Shown here: piece after piece, positions 9,648 through 24,660 of the stretch
Layout of the letters: every line of letters begins with the position of its first letter
Position numbering within the stretch: the stretch's first letter is position 1
Assembly: GCA_036785325.1 (NCBI GenBank)
Contig: JAXIVH010000002.1
Coordinates: forward strand, 2,752,308-2,816,307
Direction: 5' to 3'
DNA from: Urophycis tenuis
Taxonomy: Eukaryota; Chordata; Actinopteri; Gadiformes; Phycidae
DNA length: 64,000 nucleotides
Program-made: the position numbers and the translations under genes
Notes under the pieces: generated by a model
The model's input: only the letters and a program-made list of their open reading frames with translations
What the model was told of the DNA's origin: nothing
The model's database searches: none

Positions 9648-9775
9648 CCACCAGACGCCAGGGGGGCCATGTCATGTCCCACCCACCACCACCGGACGCC
9701 CGGGGGCCATGTCATGTCCCGCCCACCACCACCGGACGCCAGGGGGGCCATGTCATGTCCCGCCCACCACCACCC
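9648..9775 (+). repeat. 40-bp tandem repeat in cobl 3'UTR
   Basis: Three copies of a GC-rich 40-bp unit (CCACCACCACCGGACGCC, a G run, then CCATGTCATGTCCCGC). The first copy starts four bases after the cobl stop codon and differs by AGACGCC for GGACGCC. Confidence 0.93.
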
Positions 9776-9810
9776 TGCTGACGGTCATCGTGCTGATCCC
9801 ATCCACCAGG

Positions 9811-9834
9811 ACACACACACACACACACACACAC
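9811..9834. repeat. (CA)12 microsatellite
   Basis: A pure CA repeat in the predicted cobl 3'UTR. Confidence 0.95.
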
Positions 9835-10542
9835 CGGTCCTTTTGTTGTTGAGAGCTGATGGGAGGCGTCAGATTTTTTCAAGCTCCCTCCTGTGCTTAT
9901 CTGGAAATGAAAGGCTGTTCGTATAATTCACCTTACCCTGCGTGATCCGGGGCCACAAACTGTGACTGCCAAATGGCACGTTGAGTCAGATTTGGTGTTG
10001 AGGTGATTTTTTTATTTACTTTTGTTTACGTTGATTTAGTTTGAGGTTTTTTTTACTTTGGCTTTGCCGATGGCAAACACTGTGTGTAAAATACAGAGCT
10101 GTGAGGAACGCAGCCGGTACAACATGTCAGACATGTCGAGTGATTTCTTCACTTGAAATAGGCCTCTTTGCATAACATGGTGATGTAATTATTTCTAATG
10201 TCCTTAGAACAGGTCTAAAAAAGAATTACCCTAAAACCTTAAATACCTTCAAAAACATATCAACTTCGAAATGCTATTTTTTTTGCTAATGCTGGTATGA
10301 TGTACAAAGCTGGTGCCATAAATATATATATAAATATATATGTCACTTTTTTTTTACAGATTTTTTTTCTGGGCAGAAAACAGCAACTTCAGTTTGAAAT
10401 TGTAATACTATTTGAACACATTTGCTTTCTAGAAGCTGTGGATGCCTTATAAGGCAATGTTATGTGTTAATGTTTGCTAAATTGTTCCTTAAGCAGTGCA
10501 ATAAGTAAGAATTGATGATAAAAATGTTTTATATGGGCAATA

Positions 10543-10545
<3 letters not shown>

Positions 10546-10582
<37 letters not shown>
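10546..10582. repeat. (TA)n microsatellite
   Basis: An AT alternation of about 36 bp. It is flanked by a short inverted repeat: ATGGGCAATATGAATA before it and GTTCATATTGCCCATATT after it, which can fold with the TA tract as stem. Confidence 0.9.
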
Positions 10583-10584
<2 letters not shown>

Positions 10585-11341
10585 GTGTGTGTTCATATTG
10601 CCCATATTGCCAAATAGTTTGAGACTGTTCCTCCATTCACTGCTGCTGTTGGTTATTTAAATTGTATTTTTTGCCTTTAAAAAACGTTAATGACTAAATG
10701 ACTAAGAGATAGGGTGAATTCCTTCTCTCAGGAGTCACCACAGTGAGGAAGTAGTCTTTCTTTGGACTGAATTTACTTGAGGCAGTAGCATAAATCAGTG
10801 CAACCACAAGATTCATTTCTCAACTTATTTTTTGAATGAAACGCATATATTTAAAATAATATGTATTATTTTGACTGATGACTTTGATTTCTTTTTTGGT
10901 AACAATTTAAGATTTGAGGGACAAATATTTCAGGACCAATATAGGTCTGTAAAGTATAATCTGCCACCCATTGTGGTCAAATATTTAACACTCGCGTGCA
11001 GTCCATTCATTATACTTCTCTGTTTAAAAAGACAGTTTTTTTAATTTATTCTCAGTAAACTGAGCAAGAGATACGTACAGTTTTGATTTGTAGATGTTTT
11101 CATTACATGATTATTTTATTTCTTTTCTTCTGTCATCTCTCCATGCTACTGATGCTACAGCGTAATCCCAGTCTTATGGTGTATATTTTGTAAACTACGG
11201 AGAGTGATAGGATCAAATGGTTTTTTTGCTGATGGTTCTTTCGTGTGAGTACACATGTTTTTCTGGTTAAAAAAAAAAAAAATTGGCACAGCTTTTATTT
11301 TTGTCTATGAAAATTATACTTAAAAAAGAAGTTTTGTAATC

Positions 11342-11347
11342 AATAAA
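11342..11347 (+). terminator. cobl: Candidate polyadenylation signal of cobl
   Basis: AATAAA at 11342, followed within 30 bp by a T-rich stretch (TTTTTCCTTTCTTGATATATTGTG) that can serve as the downstream element. It is the most canonical signal in the AT-rich block after the stop codon. Confidence 0.5.
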
Positions 11348-11744
11348 ATACAATCTATTTTAATGAAATATTTTTCCTTTCTTGATATATTGTGCTCCAC
11401 TGTACTGTACACTGTGCAGAACCAAAGATTTCTTAATATTCACAGAACTTTTTAGATTGAACTGCTTAATTCTTATACCAGTACACTGCAAAATTGACAA
11501 TGAAAAACAACAAGCCAAATTCATATTGAAACCAAAGTGTTTCACTAAGTTGTTACGACACTTTGACTGTTCTTTGATGGGAATTCTTGAGCTTCAGAAA
11601 ATTATTCATTTCAAATACCAGTGAAAATATGTAGCATTCACATGCACTCAGCCTTACAAGCTCATAAGTCCTCTGAGTTGTGCCATCTGTACCATTGAGG
11701 TTAGTTGTTGACTCCTGGCTACAGTATTTGGTAACCTTACTTTA

Positions 11745-11951
11745 TATGCGTGTGTGTGTGTGTGTTCTAACTGTGTGTGTGTGCGTATGTGAGCATGTGT
11801 ATGTGTCCTAACTCTGCGTGTGTGTGTGTGTGTGTGTGTGTGTGCGTAAGCATATGTATGTGTCCTAACTGTGTGTCTTTGTGTCATTACTCTTTGTGTG
11901 TGTGTGTGTGTCCTAACTGCGTGTGTGAGCATGTGTATGTGTCCTAACTGC

Positions 11952-11982
<31 letters not shown>

Positions 11983-12228
11983 AGCATGTGCATGTGTCCT
12001 AACTGTGTGTTTGTGTCATTACTGTGTGTGTGTGTGTGTGCGCGTGTGTGTGTCATTACACTGTGTGTGTGTTTGTGTGTGTGTGTGTGTCATTACTCTG
12101 TGTGTGTGTGTGTGTCATTACTCTGTGTGTGTGTGCGTGTGTGTGTGTGTATGTCATTACACTGTGTGTGTGTTTGTGTGTGTGTGTGTCATTACTCTGT
12201 GTGTGTGTGCGTGTGTGTGTGTGTATTG
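11745..12228 (+). repeat. Compound GT minisatellite
   Basis: GT runs are interrupted at regular spacing by TCCTAACTG (first part) and TCATTACTCTG or TCATTACACTG (second part), giving repeat units of roughly 30-65 bp built on a GT microsatellite. Confidence 0.9.
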
Positions 12229-12345
12229 CCACATCACAGATGGGCTACTATTCCGAGCAGTGTATGTGACCCTGACTCACCACCATGTGGTCATCAAACG
12301 CACATGACTCCCACGGAACCTGAAACTGACCTGGAGTCCATGCTG

Positions 12346-12348
<3 letters not shown>

Positions 12349-12396
<48 letters not shown>

Positions 12397-12398
12397 CA
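12349..12398. repeat. (CA)n microsatellite
   Basis: A CA alternation of about 45 bp in intergenic sequence. Confidence 0.95.
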
Positions 12399-13706
12399 CA
12401 CGCACAAGCATACTTGGATGGCGTAAATGACAACATAAGTTTCTTGATAAGATGTTCACACAATTCAGACTTCCTGTTCGCAAACTCTCTTCAGTGGAAT
12501 GGAAAACATGTGGGGTTTTAACACAGATACATGCACTATATTTGCGAAAACAATTGCTGTTTGGATGTTGTGAATTGGATGTTGTAAATGATGTAGAACT
12601 TAATTCATTGGCAGAAATCATGAAAGAAACATGGCGTCCCCTCAATAGGGACATTATTATTTATTATTTATTATCATTTACACGAGCCAGCCTTTCGATC
12701 TGCTGGACTTATTTGTCGTGCGTTTCTAAACCATGCAGCTGTGTACAAAAAACCCCGACAAATGTCGAATACTGTGTCCTTCCTGTTGCTCGTCAGCATC
12801 GCCCCTGCAGTCCTGCTGCGTGGTTGACTCGGTGGCTGACAGGGACGCCCATGGAGGGGGTTTTGTGTGTATGTGTTTACGTGCGGCCTTGGGTACAATG
12901 TGTGTTCTGCATCTTGAGTCTCTGTGAGGGTTCCAAACCATTGTAACCATGTTGGCAACCGAGGGAACATCTAAATGTAGAGTTACCAGAACACCATGCC
13001 ACAGAACATCTAAAATATGTCTTCAACCCTGGCTTTGGTGACGCCTTCACCAATCCCGTTCTATTTTGGTTTGTTTCCCCCCTGGTTTTCATCTGGACCA
13101 GCCGTCAACGTGCGTCAACGTTGGAATACTTCAATTAAAGATGAAATTACGATCGCATTCAGAATAAACATGCAGTCAAAGTGCACAAGGGAGGTGGGCA
13201 CTCTCCGCATCGGCTCTGTAGTCATCTCGGGCTGGAACGGCACCGAGCTCCGGCCTGGAAAGCGGCAACAGCAAGGGGCGGAGTCAAGCCTCGTTTCCTA
13301 AAGCGTGCTCCGGAGCGGAGATATCGCGCTGGCTCAAGCCAATTTCAGTGAGTGGATGAAGCTTTCAGGAGGGGGGCCTCTACAGTCTACAATTGGTGCC
13401 CATTTGAAACAGACGCTGGAGGCTCTATCATGTGGTTGTTTTCCTGCGCCTTCCTCGGCAGAATGTGTCAGCTTCACCGCGAGACCAGGCGCTAACGCTG
13501 CACGCCTAAAACGCTGAGATTGGGAAACGACAAACAACAAACAAAGTGTGCGTTGAGATCCGTGTCTTCTGTGAAGGAAGGTTTGTGTTGAGGATGAGGA
13601 GGATGGTGGTTGTGTCACCTAGGCTACATGCTGGGCTGTTGGAAGAAGGCATTCTGACAGGCGCCTGTGAAGCAGTCTGTATGGGATGCGACCTACGCGT
13701 GTGTGG

Positions 13707-13737
<31 letters not shown>

Positions 13738-13842
13738 CGTATGTTTGTGTGAGTTGGTGTGTGTGTGTGGGGGGGGCAAGGTGGCAGGTTTCAAGGTCAC
13801 TCAATAGGAAGCTTCTTTTTTGCTGATCTCCTTGTCCAGATG

Positions 13843-13863
13843 CACATACACACACACACACAC

Positions 13864-13918
<55 letters not shown>
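13843..13918. repeat. (CA)n microsatellite
   Basis: A CA alternation with one skipped base. A GT array lies 100 bp upstream (13695-13740) in inverse sense, so the two could pair as a hairpin. Confidence 0.95.
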
Positions 13919-13921
<3 letters not shown>

Positions 13922-14895
13922 GCAACACAAGCCTCAGCCCATTGGACGACCTCTTGACCTTTTAGACTCTTACGGTGTGTTTTCATCCGCGTGTCAGAAG
14001 AGCACGCTGACCTCTGTCTAGTGTATCCAACAGCCAGTGTGCAAAATGGCACAAACATATCTCCTTCTGCAGGACCGCAGTGGTGTGGTGTCACATGTTT
14101 TCCTTCTTCCTCCCCCTGACCCCACCCACGGCTGTCCAAGCGTTGGGTCGTTGGCGCGCGCTTCACCCTGACCGCAGTGAGAACCGCCTCCCCCTTTACA
14201 GCGCCACCACCACCACCCGTCTCCTTGACCCAATTGTGATTGCTACGGTGTGCGCGTAGCCCCCCCCCCCCTATCACAGAGGTGTAGCAGGGGGGGGGGC
14301 GGGTCTGTGATGAGGTTCATCACAGGCCCAGGTCCAGGTCTGCCCACAGACCCCCGACAGCCGCAGTGAGCTGCGTGTGTCCAGGCTGTCTGGACTGTTC
14401 CACCTCCCCGTGGTTAAAGGCCTGCAGGGCAGCTGCACGCGCTCAGAGCCAGGCGCTCTGCCGCTGCTGTTTCCCATTTCTCGTACCTTCCGTGATGCCC
14501 TGAGCGTCAGTGAACCGTCCCCAGGAGAATCAGTGTTTTTTTTTTGACGAGAGCAAGTCAACGTCTGACGCATGTCACTGAAAGGGACACACCCCTCTTT
14601 CTCGCCACCACTAAACCACTAAACCTGTGTGACTGAGCCACGTCTCTCTCCGAAGCTACGGTATATCTCACGCATCAGACTGCATTAGCGTCTTAAGTCT
14701 TGGGGCGGGGGGGGTAATGGATCACTACTGGAAACAACAGAACCACAACAAAAGAGATATGGCTGACCATCAATCTCTCACTGGTCAACAAGACGTTTCA
14801 CATCACAGGTGGGAGGACAAGCAGATATCTCTGTAGCAAAACAGGTGCAAAATGGCATTCTGTCCTCCTGACCTGTGACCTGTGACGCTGTACGC

Positions 14896-14930
14896 ACCCC
14901 CCCCCCCCACCCCCCCCCCCCCCCCCCCAT
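14896..14930. repeat. Poly-C tract
   Basis: Two C runs separated by a single A. Homopolymers of this kind are prone to length error in the assembly. Confidence 0.9.
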
Positions 14931-15422
14931 AGTCGAAGCACGCCCGAAACTACTGTGGTAGTAGTAGAAATAATAGTCACAATGTATTATAGAGATTGAT
15001 ATGAGCAGGGCGATTGGAATTGGACATTTTTGTTTTGTCATCTATGCGATTACAAAAATTGCTTGACAAATGATGTCGACGTCATGAAATGTCATTGATA
15101 AAATGATTTCAAACCCATCACAGGATCTTCTGCTTATTCAACCAACAACAACACAAACACTGGCAATATTTTCTCTGAAGAATGTCAACACTGGAGTGCT
15201 TGTGCAATCCCCTGGTCCAGCTCAGGGGCTATGGGTGTCTGGTGTTGCTGTGTTCTGCTGGGAGTTCATATGGACTGTTGCTGACCCCAATTATGCAATC
15301 ACTGTTTTGCTTTTTGAATGGCACATTAGGTCATTGTACATGTGTTAAAGATACAATACATACTTATTTAAGGCCATTGTCCTGGCCTAAACGATTTATC
15401 AATTATATAATTCTAATGTTTC

Positions 15423-15461
<39 letters not shown>

Positions 15462-15462
15462 T
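15423..15462. repeat. (AAT)n microsatellite
   Basis: About 13 copies of AAT/ATA. Confidence 0.95.
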
Positions 15463-15599
15463 ACGGAACTAATATTTGTATGAAATCGAAGGTTCTTATA
15501 CAATATGTGAAATGGGCGTATCTAGGGGAGGCAATAAGGATATTCTAGAGATTAGTTATATATATATAATATAAACAACGGAAATGTGTGTCTCAATAA

Positions 15600-17869
<2,270 letters not shown>

Positions 17870-18007
17870 TCACCCACGGCGCGCCCTCTGATGTGTCTAA
17901 CCTCCTGCCCGCCGCCATGATCCTCCCACGTGTCGCATGCCGGTGACCGCGCTGAGACGGGCGCCGTCACTCTGAAGGCCGCCATCTTCCTCCCCCCCGC
18001 CCCCCCA

Positions 18008-18039
<32 letters not shown>

Positions 18040-18325
18040 GGCGTCGAGCCATGCTCGATGCGAGCAGGCACCGCCGGCCCTGCAGCACCAAGGAGCCGCC
18101 GGCGACAAGACAAAAGAAAAATGACGCCCGCGGCACATTCAGTGGTTGGCTCGCTAGCTCGTGGGCCGGGGGGGGTCCAGTGCGTCACCGCCATCCAGAC
18201 GGCAGTGTCGGAGAATGTCGCGCCTCGGGCCCGGGCCGCGTCCCGCGTCGAACCGCCGTTAGCACGCCGCTGCGGTTTGACCACGTCGCCCGGGCAACGC
18301 GGCCGCTAACGTGCGGCGCGTTCCA
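17870..18325 (+). promoter_or_regulatory. CpG-dense block with YY1-like site, candidate promoter
   Basis: A GC-rich stretch with many CpG dinucleotides (GGCGCGCCC, GCCCGCCGCC, CGCGTCGAACCGCCG, GGGCAACGCGGCCGC) standing out from AT-rich surroundings. CCGCCATCTT at 17979-17988 matches the YY1 core found close to start sites of CpG-island promoters. It lies about 13 kb upstream of the first grb10 coding exon, so it could drive an untranslated first exon of grb10; that link is inference. Poly-C and poly-A runs at 17991-18038 interrupt it. Confidence 0.35.
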
Positions 18326-18366
18326 TTCGCAGGTTGTCTCGCAGTTCAAACTTGTTCCACTCAGTT

Positions 18367-18442
18367 CCACCCCCCCCCCCCCCCCCCCCCACCACCCCCA
18401 CCCCCCCCCTGCTACCCCCACCCCACCCTGCTACCCCACCCC
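18367..18442. repeat. Poly-C / CACCCC tract
   Basis: A long C run interrupted by A and TG (CCCCACCCCACCCTGCTACCCC), adjacent to the CpG-dense block. Confidence 0.9.
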
Positions 18443-20514
18443 ATGATGTTTCCCTCTTGTGGGGCTCAGCTGGGTTGTATAACATGTCGCTACTCTAGCT
18501 AGCTTCAGCTTTCACCCAGGGGGTTATGTAGGTGGTGTTGTTCATACGAGGCCAACGTGATCCCAGCCGCTGCTGGTGCTACTGTAGCCGCAGCAGCCCG
18601 CGGTGCCCGTGGACACGGCATTCCTCTGAGCCTTGCGTCAGCCAGCAGTCATTCAACACTGGCAATTCTTGGCCGCATACGCTGTTAACCCTCCCCCACC
18701 CACCCACCCCATCCCACCCTCCCTGATGTCCTGACAACGTCAACCTAGGCCCGCTGCTGGTAGCCTGTGCTGCACATTCATGTGAGTCAGCGGAGTCTGC
18801 ACCTGGCCTGCACAAGGTACACCTCCGCTAAATGCTCAGGCCACGCGAGGCCCGCTTTAAAACAAGCAGCGTTAATGCGGTTGGAAAACAGTTGGCGCAT
18901 TTAATATTCTCCTCTCGCGAGTCAAGATAGCTTTATTTATAACATGTGCATGTGGTTTTAAATACACGTCAATGAATATGTGTGTATGTATATGCATGTT
19001 CACCTCGGGTAATTGAATATCCTTTCTGTGGGAAAATAAATGATTGAACATCCTAGTGAGCCATTTAGATTAGACGAATTAAAGCATAACTAGAGAGTAT
19101 CCAAGCACTAAAATAAAATGTTTGGGACAGCACCATGGCTGGCCAAACAATGGCTTTTGCAATAGTTATTTTTGCCAGATGTCCCATGGTGGTGCGCGCC
19201 CTTGTAGCTAACAACCTCCACTGACTTTGTTTGGTAACTACTGTGTTGTTGTGTTGATGTCTTGGTGTCGGGTTGATCCTTAAAATGGCATTTTTAGTAA
19301 CTCCGATCCATCTGTCTGTTTTATGTCCTGTATTATAAAGCCATAACTCACTTGAATACGTTGGCCAAATGGGGATAGGCAAAACAAGAACTACTGAGCA
19401 ATCACATTTGCAGAGGTTTAATTTCTAAGGGCCGCGTTAACTCCCAACCCTCCACCCCCTGATCTGTGCGCTTACTGTAAATACAGACGTGTAGGAACCC
19501 GATTTCCCACCGCAGTCTACATGTGACCCGCAGGTGATGCAATGCTTGTTTGTTTGGCAGATTGAGTTTCTCAATGTCTGGCGCGGGTCCAAGTGTGGCT
19601 GCAGAAATAACGAACGAAAAAAGGGTCACGCCAGAGGCATGCGCCGTAGCTACACAGGGTTTGCTCAACGGCCAGGCAGCAGGCCCGCCTGAGTACCGGA
19701 CGCTTGCGCAGGTCTGGTAAGTCTTGTCAAAATATGGAATGATGAATCACTGTTTTGCAGACCTAAAAAAGTATGGAAATGTGGGTGAAAGTCTTGAAAT
19801 AGGTCTCGAAGTATGCTCCTAATAAAAATATTATAGAAAGTTTAAAATGGGCATTAAAATGAATTGATAAGGAGAGAGAAGTAATGCGTTTGTGCCATGT
19901 TATCCAAAGCAGAAAATTGTCCACATGTGCACTCTGGTGTTCGTTGTGATAACTGCTTGAATGCCAGCTTTCAATCCGGGAAGCCTTTCTCATTCGAGCT
20001 GCACAGTGCTATTACTGTGCAACAATGCAAAGGTGATATTTAGGGTCGTTAATGATTAATCCGTGATGTTGACTCATTTCTCATTAGGAATTTGATAGAT
20101 CACTTGTTAATCTCTGAACCCCAGAAGTTTGACATTGCCATTGTGGATCTTCTGCGGGGAGCCTGGACCAGAAAGCAGCTGGCTCAGGGGGCGGACTTAC
20201 CCGGGGGTTTCCTGTGTTATATTCGTCTGGACTCGCAGAGAAAGTCGAGAGTTTGGGAGTTAAAAGACGAGAGAGATGAACCTCCTAAATGCGTTACAGA
20301 CATATGGTGTCCTGAGATGTCCTAAGACAGACAGACAGACAGACTTTGCCTCAGGCCGTTTCAGGACGCTGTACGCTGTGTGTTGGTTTCTGGACACAAC
20401 GTTCCAGCCTGTTCACGTCTTGGGTTTTTGCTCCGTAGTAATTTTCATAGTCATTTTTGATCGAAGCCTTGACGGCATAATCAACACACATGCAGCCTTT
20501 TGGACAGAGTTTCA

Positions 20515-20550
20515 TGTTCCCTTCCCAACAGCCCTGTTGGGAAGGGAACA
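20515..20550. repeat. Perfect 36-bp palindrome (17-bp arms, 2-bp loop)
   Basis: TGTTCCCTTCCCAACAG is followed by CC and then its exact reverse complement. There are no mismatches in 17 base pairs. Confidence 0.95.
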
Positions 20551-21039
20551 GGTTGTTTGCCCAGGTTGTTTCCAGTCGAGAGAAAGACGTGCATCAACAA
20601 ACATGGAATAGGAGGTGAAACGCTGCGTTGAGACAGACTTGTGTTTGGTCAGCCATCATACGGTAGACGGTAATATGGGAGACTGAATTCGTCTCAAATA
20701 AAACAAGAATTATGGACAACTGAGGCAAAATGAGGACATATTTTACTACATGGCACAGCTGCGACATTACATACCAAAGAACATGATTTAGCTGTTTTTA
20801 GGAGATACCGCTATGCCACACATCTTGGAGCCTCACCTCACTGAGACCTTCAAACTAAGAAAAAGGTATTTTAGAAAGTATGTATTCACTCTTGCATTCA
20901 CAAGCCGCATTTGCAAAATGACTGGAGAATGGTCCGCTCAGGTATGCTCTAGTCTGGGACTCTGAGGTGTCTGTACCCAAAGCGAGCGGTGCATCCTGAT
21001 CAATACAAAGTCAACGTAAAGATATGTCTGCATCAGCTT

Positions 21040-21110
21040 GCATGTTTGCATTTTGGAATTTCCCCAGCATGGGATTAATAAAGTATTTCTATTCTATTCT
21101 ACTCTATGTT
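21040..21110 (+). mobile_element. 3' end of a non-LTR retroposon (LINE-like)
   Basis: GGAATTTCCCCAGCATGGGA followed by TTAATAAAGTA and a (TTCTA)n tail. This is the usual 3' terminus of 5'-truncated teleost LINE copies (AATTTCCCC..GGGAT(C/T)AATAAAGTA with a short tandem tail). The 5' limit cannot be set from this sequence and no reverse transcriptase remnant is seen. Confidence 0.5.
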
Positions 21111-21893
21111 CCAGACAAAGGAAAGAAGGAGACTGATGAAATCCCCAAGCAGTTGAATACCTTGTCCACATAGTGCACAGTCAATGAGGAGTTCTGGGTT
21201 ATGATTTCTCAGTTGGGCGGGATTGCTTGTTGTACAAACATATGCCGAATAAACGACAGTGGAAAAAAAGGCTGTGGGATTTGCCAGAAACGCTCCTCCT
21301 GTTCTCTTATTTTTTGGACCCTAGGCTTCCGCTGAATGTGGCTTCACGGTGCACCGAGTGATTGAAGTTGCGGATATGAAAGGGCAAAGCGTTGTCGTCG
21401 CGAAGGATCATCACCGACTACGGAGGTGTTCCAAACATTCTGATGACCACACATCGTCAAAATCAAATGACCTCTCGTTGCTGCGTCATCATGAACACAG
21501 AGAGATACAGGGCATTCTTGGATGTTGTATTTTTGCGTTGTATTTTTGGCAAGCCATGCAGTGTTGCCCGGGCCAGCATCCATGGACTCTTGTCCTCTGC
21601 AGAAGGAACTGGCTGAAAAAGCAGAGAAGATTGGCCGGATCCCGTTGACGTCTCAGTCAAACGCCATGAGAAGGCCACCATGTAGGAGCAAGTGGAGTCG
21701 AGCTCTTAGAGAAAGAATAATCCATTTGGAAAGAGTCTCACAAAAATGTAGAATGTGAATTTGGGTAAAGGGCAAGCACCTGGGAGTGATGCCACGCTGT
21801 GAATGTTAACGTGAAGAAAAACATGACAAACATGTCACTCCTCTCACATTTTGATTGGTCTGTCCACCTGCCTCACTCTCTGTCTCTGTCTGT

Positions 21894-21898
<5 letters not shown>

Positions 21899-21933
<35 letters not shown>

Positions 21934-21964
21934 TCTCTCTCTCTCTCTGTCTGTGTCTCTCTCT
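21899..21964. repeat. (CT)n microsatellite
   Basis: CT alternation interrupted by CCTCTTTT. Confidence 0.9.
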
Positions 21965-22782
21965 CTGTCTCCTGATCGCCTCAATCTCCGTGGAGATCTT
22001 TAACGCTGTCTCTCCCGCCTGTCAATCTGTCACTGCTCCTGCCGGTATCAGCGATGTGGAGTCAAAACACGCGGTGGCCGGTCGGTTCTGGTAGCCGTGT
22101 GGCGGGCGTACACCACTGGAGAAGAAAGGAGGCCCTTTTCCTTCCCCACAGAAATGCTCAGAGCCAGCGAGAAAAAATGTCCGAACAATACGGGCCTTTT
22201 ATTCTGCTCTGAGGATTCCTGCTACTGTCTCGGCAGCGGCAGACTCTCCAAGCTTGCGGGGGTCTTCGGAGCCCCCCGGTGCGTACAGTCAGAGCTCTCC
22301 TCTTTTCTTCTCGAGGAGGCAGTTGGCCAAACTTAGTCCAAAGCTTAACAGACAAATAACAGAAAAATAACAGATATTTGCCAATTCACATTCAAATCAA
22401 ATGTAAAACCACAACCACAGAAATCACTCTGGTTATTCTGGTTCTTATTTGCGTCTACTGTACCTGGACCCCAACTCCGGCAGAACTTCTGACCTGATGT
22501 TGGTAACCGATGGTTCTGTGAAGCCGGGAGAGACGTTACGATGGCTCTGCCCCCCACACTGGGGTTGCCCCCCCCCCCCCCCCAGCTGCCCCTCGCGGTG
22601 GTCGACTGTTGATGGAGCACCACAGCAGCTCACCAAAAAGCCCTGGCTGGTCTATCTCGCCCGTTGCGTAAGAGCTGTTCTCAAGCAGCCACCAATGAAA
22701 TCCTCATCCAATTAGGCCCCGTCCACGTTTCCAAAGGGGGCTTTCTCTGGGAGTCTGCTGCCATTCAGCACCCCCGTCCTCC

Positions 22783-22816
22783 CCTCCCCTCCCCTCCCCT
22801 CCCCTCCCCTCCCCTG
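22783..22816. repeat. (CCCCT)n repeat
   Basis: Six copies of CCCCT in tandem. Confidence 0.95.
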
Positions 22817-22985
22817 CCCCGGTGTGACACCAGGCCTTCTCTCATAGCCCCCCCTGCCCCCGCTCTACACTGTTGCTCGTGAAGAAAGCAGGCTGACAAT
22901 GAATGAATAATCAACATGTGTGACAGAGAGACAGGCCCAGTGAAGAGTGACCAGACCACAATCTAATCAGAGGACAGAGATGCTC

Positions 22986-23178
<193 letters not shown>

Positions 23179-23489
23179 TTCTATTTAGTGGTGTCGTACC
23201 GCATGATCACACACACACACAAGTGGAGGTGCACACATGGACCTCTAAGAGCAGCAGCAGGGAGGTCAACCGCAGTGCGTTACAGTCAACCGGGTTGTGT
23301 ACCGTTCCAAAAGTGGTTTTATACGTAGTGCAACTGGGCTCCCGGGACTTAACACTTCTCCACATACTTTGGCATCATGACCGAGGGCTGTCACTCGCTA
23401 AGCCCTTTGGTGTTTGGCTCTGGGACGTTTCTGTCCGTCTCTATTATTATTTATCTATTATTTCTCCAAATCAGAAATCCCCTACAATG

Positions 23490-23491
<2 letters not shown>

Positions 23492-23529
<38 letters not shown>
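23492..23529. repeat. (GAT)n microsatellite
   Basis: About 12 copies of GAT. Confidence 0.95.
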
Positions 23530-23530
<1 letters not shown>

Positions 23531-23857
23531 AGTGAATCTGCCCCCTGTGTGTTTAAAAACAGAGCGAGCGTAGCTGGCGTCAATATTATTATTATGCCCG
23601 CAGCGTGGCCAAGAGGGGCAGGAGACCAAGTTAGACAAGACTCCGCCCCCGCCCCCCCCCCCCGGCCCCGCGCCACTGTCTACAATATACATTTCCATAG
23701 GGCAAGCCCGCTGTTGTAGCTTTGTAACTTTGTAACTTCCCCCGCTGTGCTAAATACCCTCATTTAATAGCATAGGGTGAATGTACAGTGCAATTATTTA
23801 ATACCCCCCCCCTCGCATGCACGCACACACGCAAGCACGCACGCATGGACACACTCG

Positions 23858-23858
23858 G

Positions 23859-23925
<67 letters not shown>

Positions 23926-23933
23926 ACACCACA
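23858..23933. repeat. (CA)n microsatellite
   Basis: A CA array preceded by imperfect ACGC/ACAC units from 23819. Confidence 0.95.
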
Positions 23934-24279
23934 CACCCACGCAGGCTTTACTGAGGGGTTGAACCGCGGTCACCTCCCTCACTTCAGTGGGTTGGATGCG
24001 TGCCATCTCTGGAATTAAGATGCCATTAATGTTCCCGGGTGGGAGGGGGGGAGACGGGTGGGGAGTGGGGTGTGTTTTGGGTGTAGTACCAGACCCTTGG
24101 GAAGCGGGGGGGTGTTGTAATGTGTTGGAGACAGAGAGAGGGCAACGTCCAACACCGTTTTCTTTTTATTGTTGTGAACGTTTTTCTCTCTCACATGAGG
24201 AGATAATGACATGAAGGGAAGAATGAAGTCGCAAGAAGAAAGACGCCATCTTTCTTCCTTCATCTTTCTTCAGCTGCAC

Positions 24280-24416
<137 letters not shown>

Positions 24417-24621
24417 CAGCGTCCCCCTCTGTGACGGTGGTTTTAAGCTAAGACCCGTCTGACACGTCTCTCTGGAGGTCCGCGGGGTCCGACCAGAGTC
24501 TCAGGTGCCTGAAAGTTTCCCACCGGCTCCACGGGGCCCGTCTGTGGCTGAGGGAGGGAGAGGGGGGAGAGAAACCAAACAGTGAGAGGAAGGCACATCT
24601 TGTGAAACAAAAGGGATAGGC

Positions 24622-24624
<3 letters not shown>

Positions 24625-24658
<34 letters not shown>
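24625..24658. repeat. (CA)n microsatellite
   Basis: A CA array followed by further imperfect CA clusters up to 24785. Confidence 0.93.

Positions 24659-24660
<2 letters not shown>

Larger units (their letters stand above)
9644..11365 (+). other. cobl: cobl 3' untranslated region (predicted)
   Basis: AT-rich sequence after the stop codon. It contains a 3-copy 40-bp repeat (9648-9775), a CA repeat (9811-9834), a TA repeat (10546-10582) and many T runs. The first good polyadenylation signal in this stretch is AATAAA at 11342. The length, about 1.7 kb, is inferred from that signal only. Confidence 0.5.
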
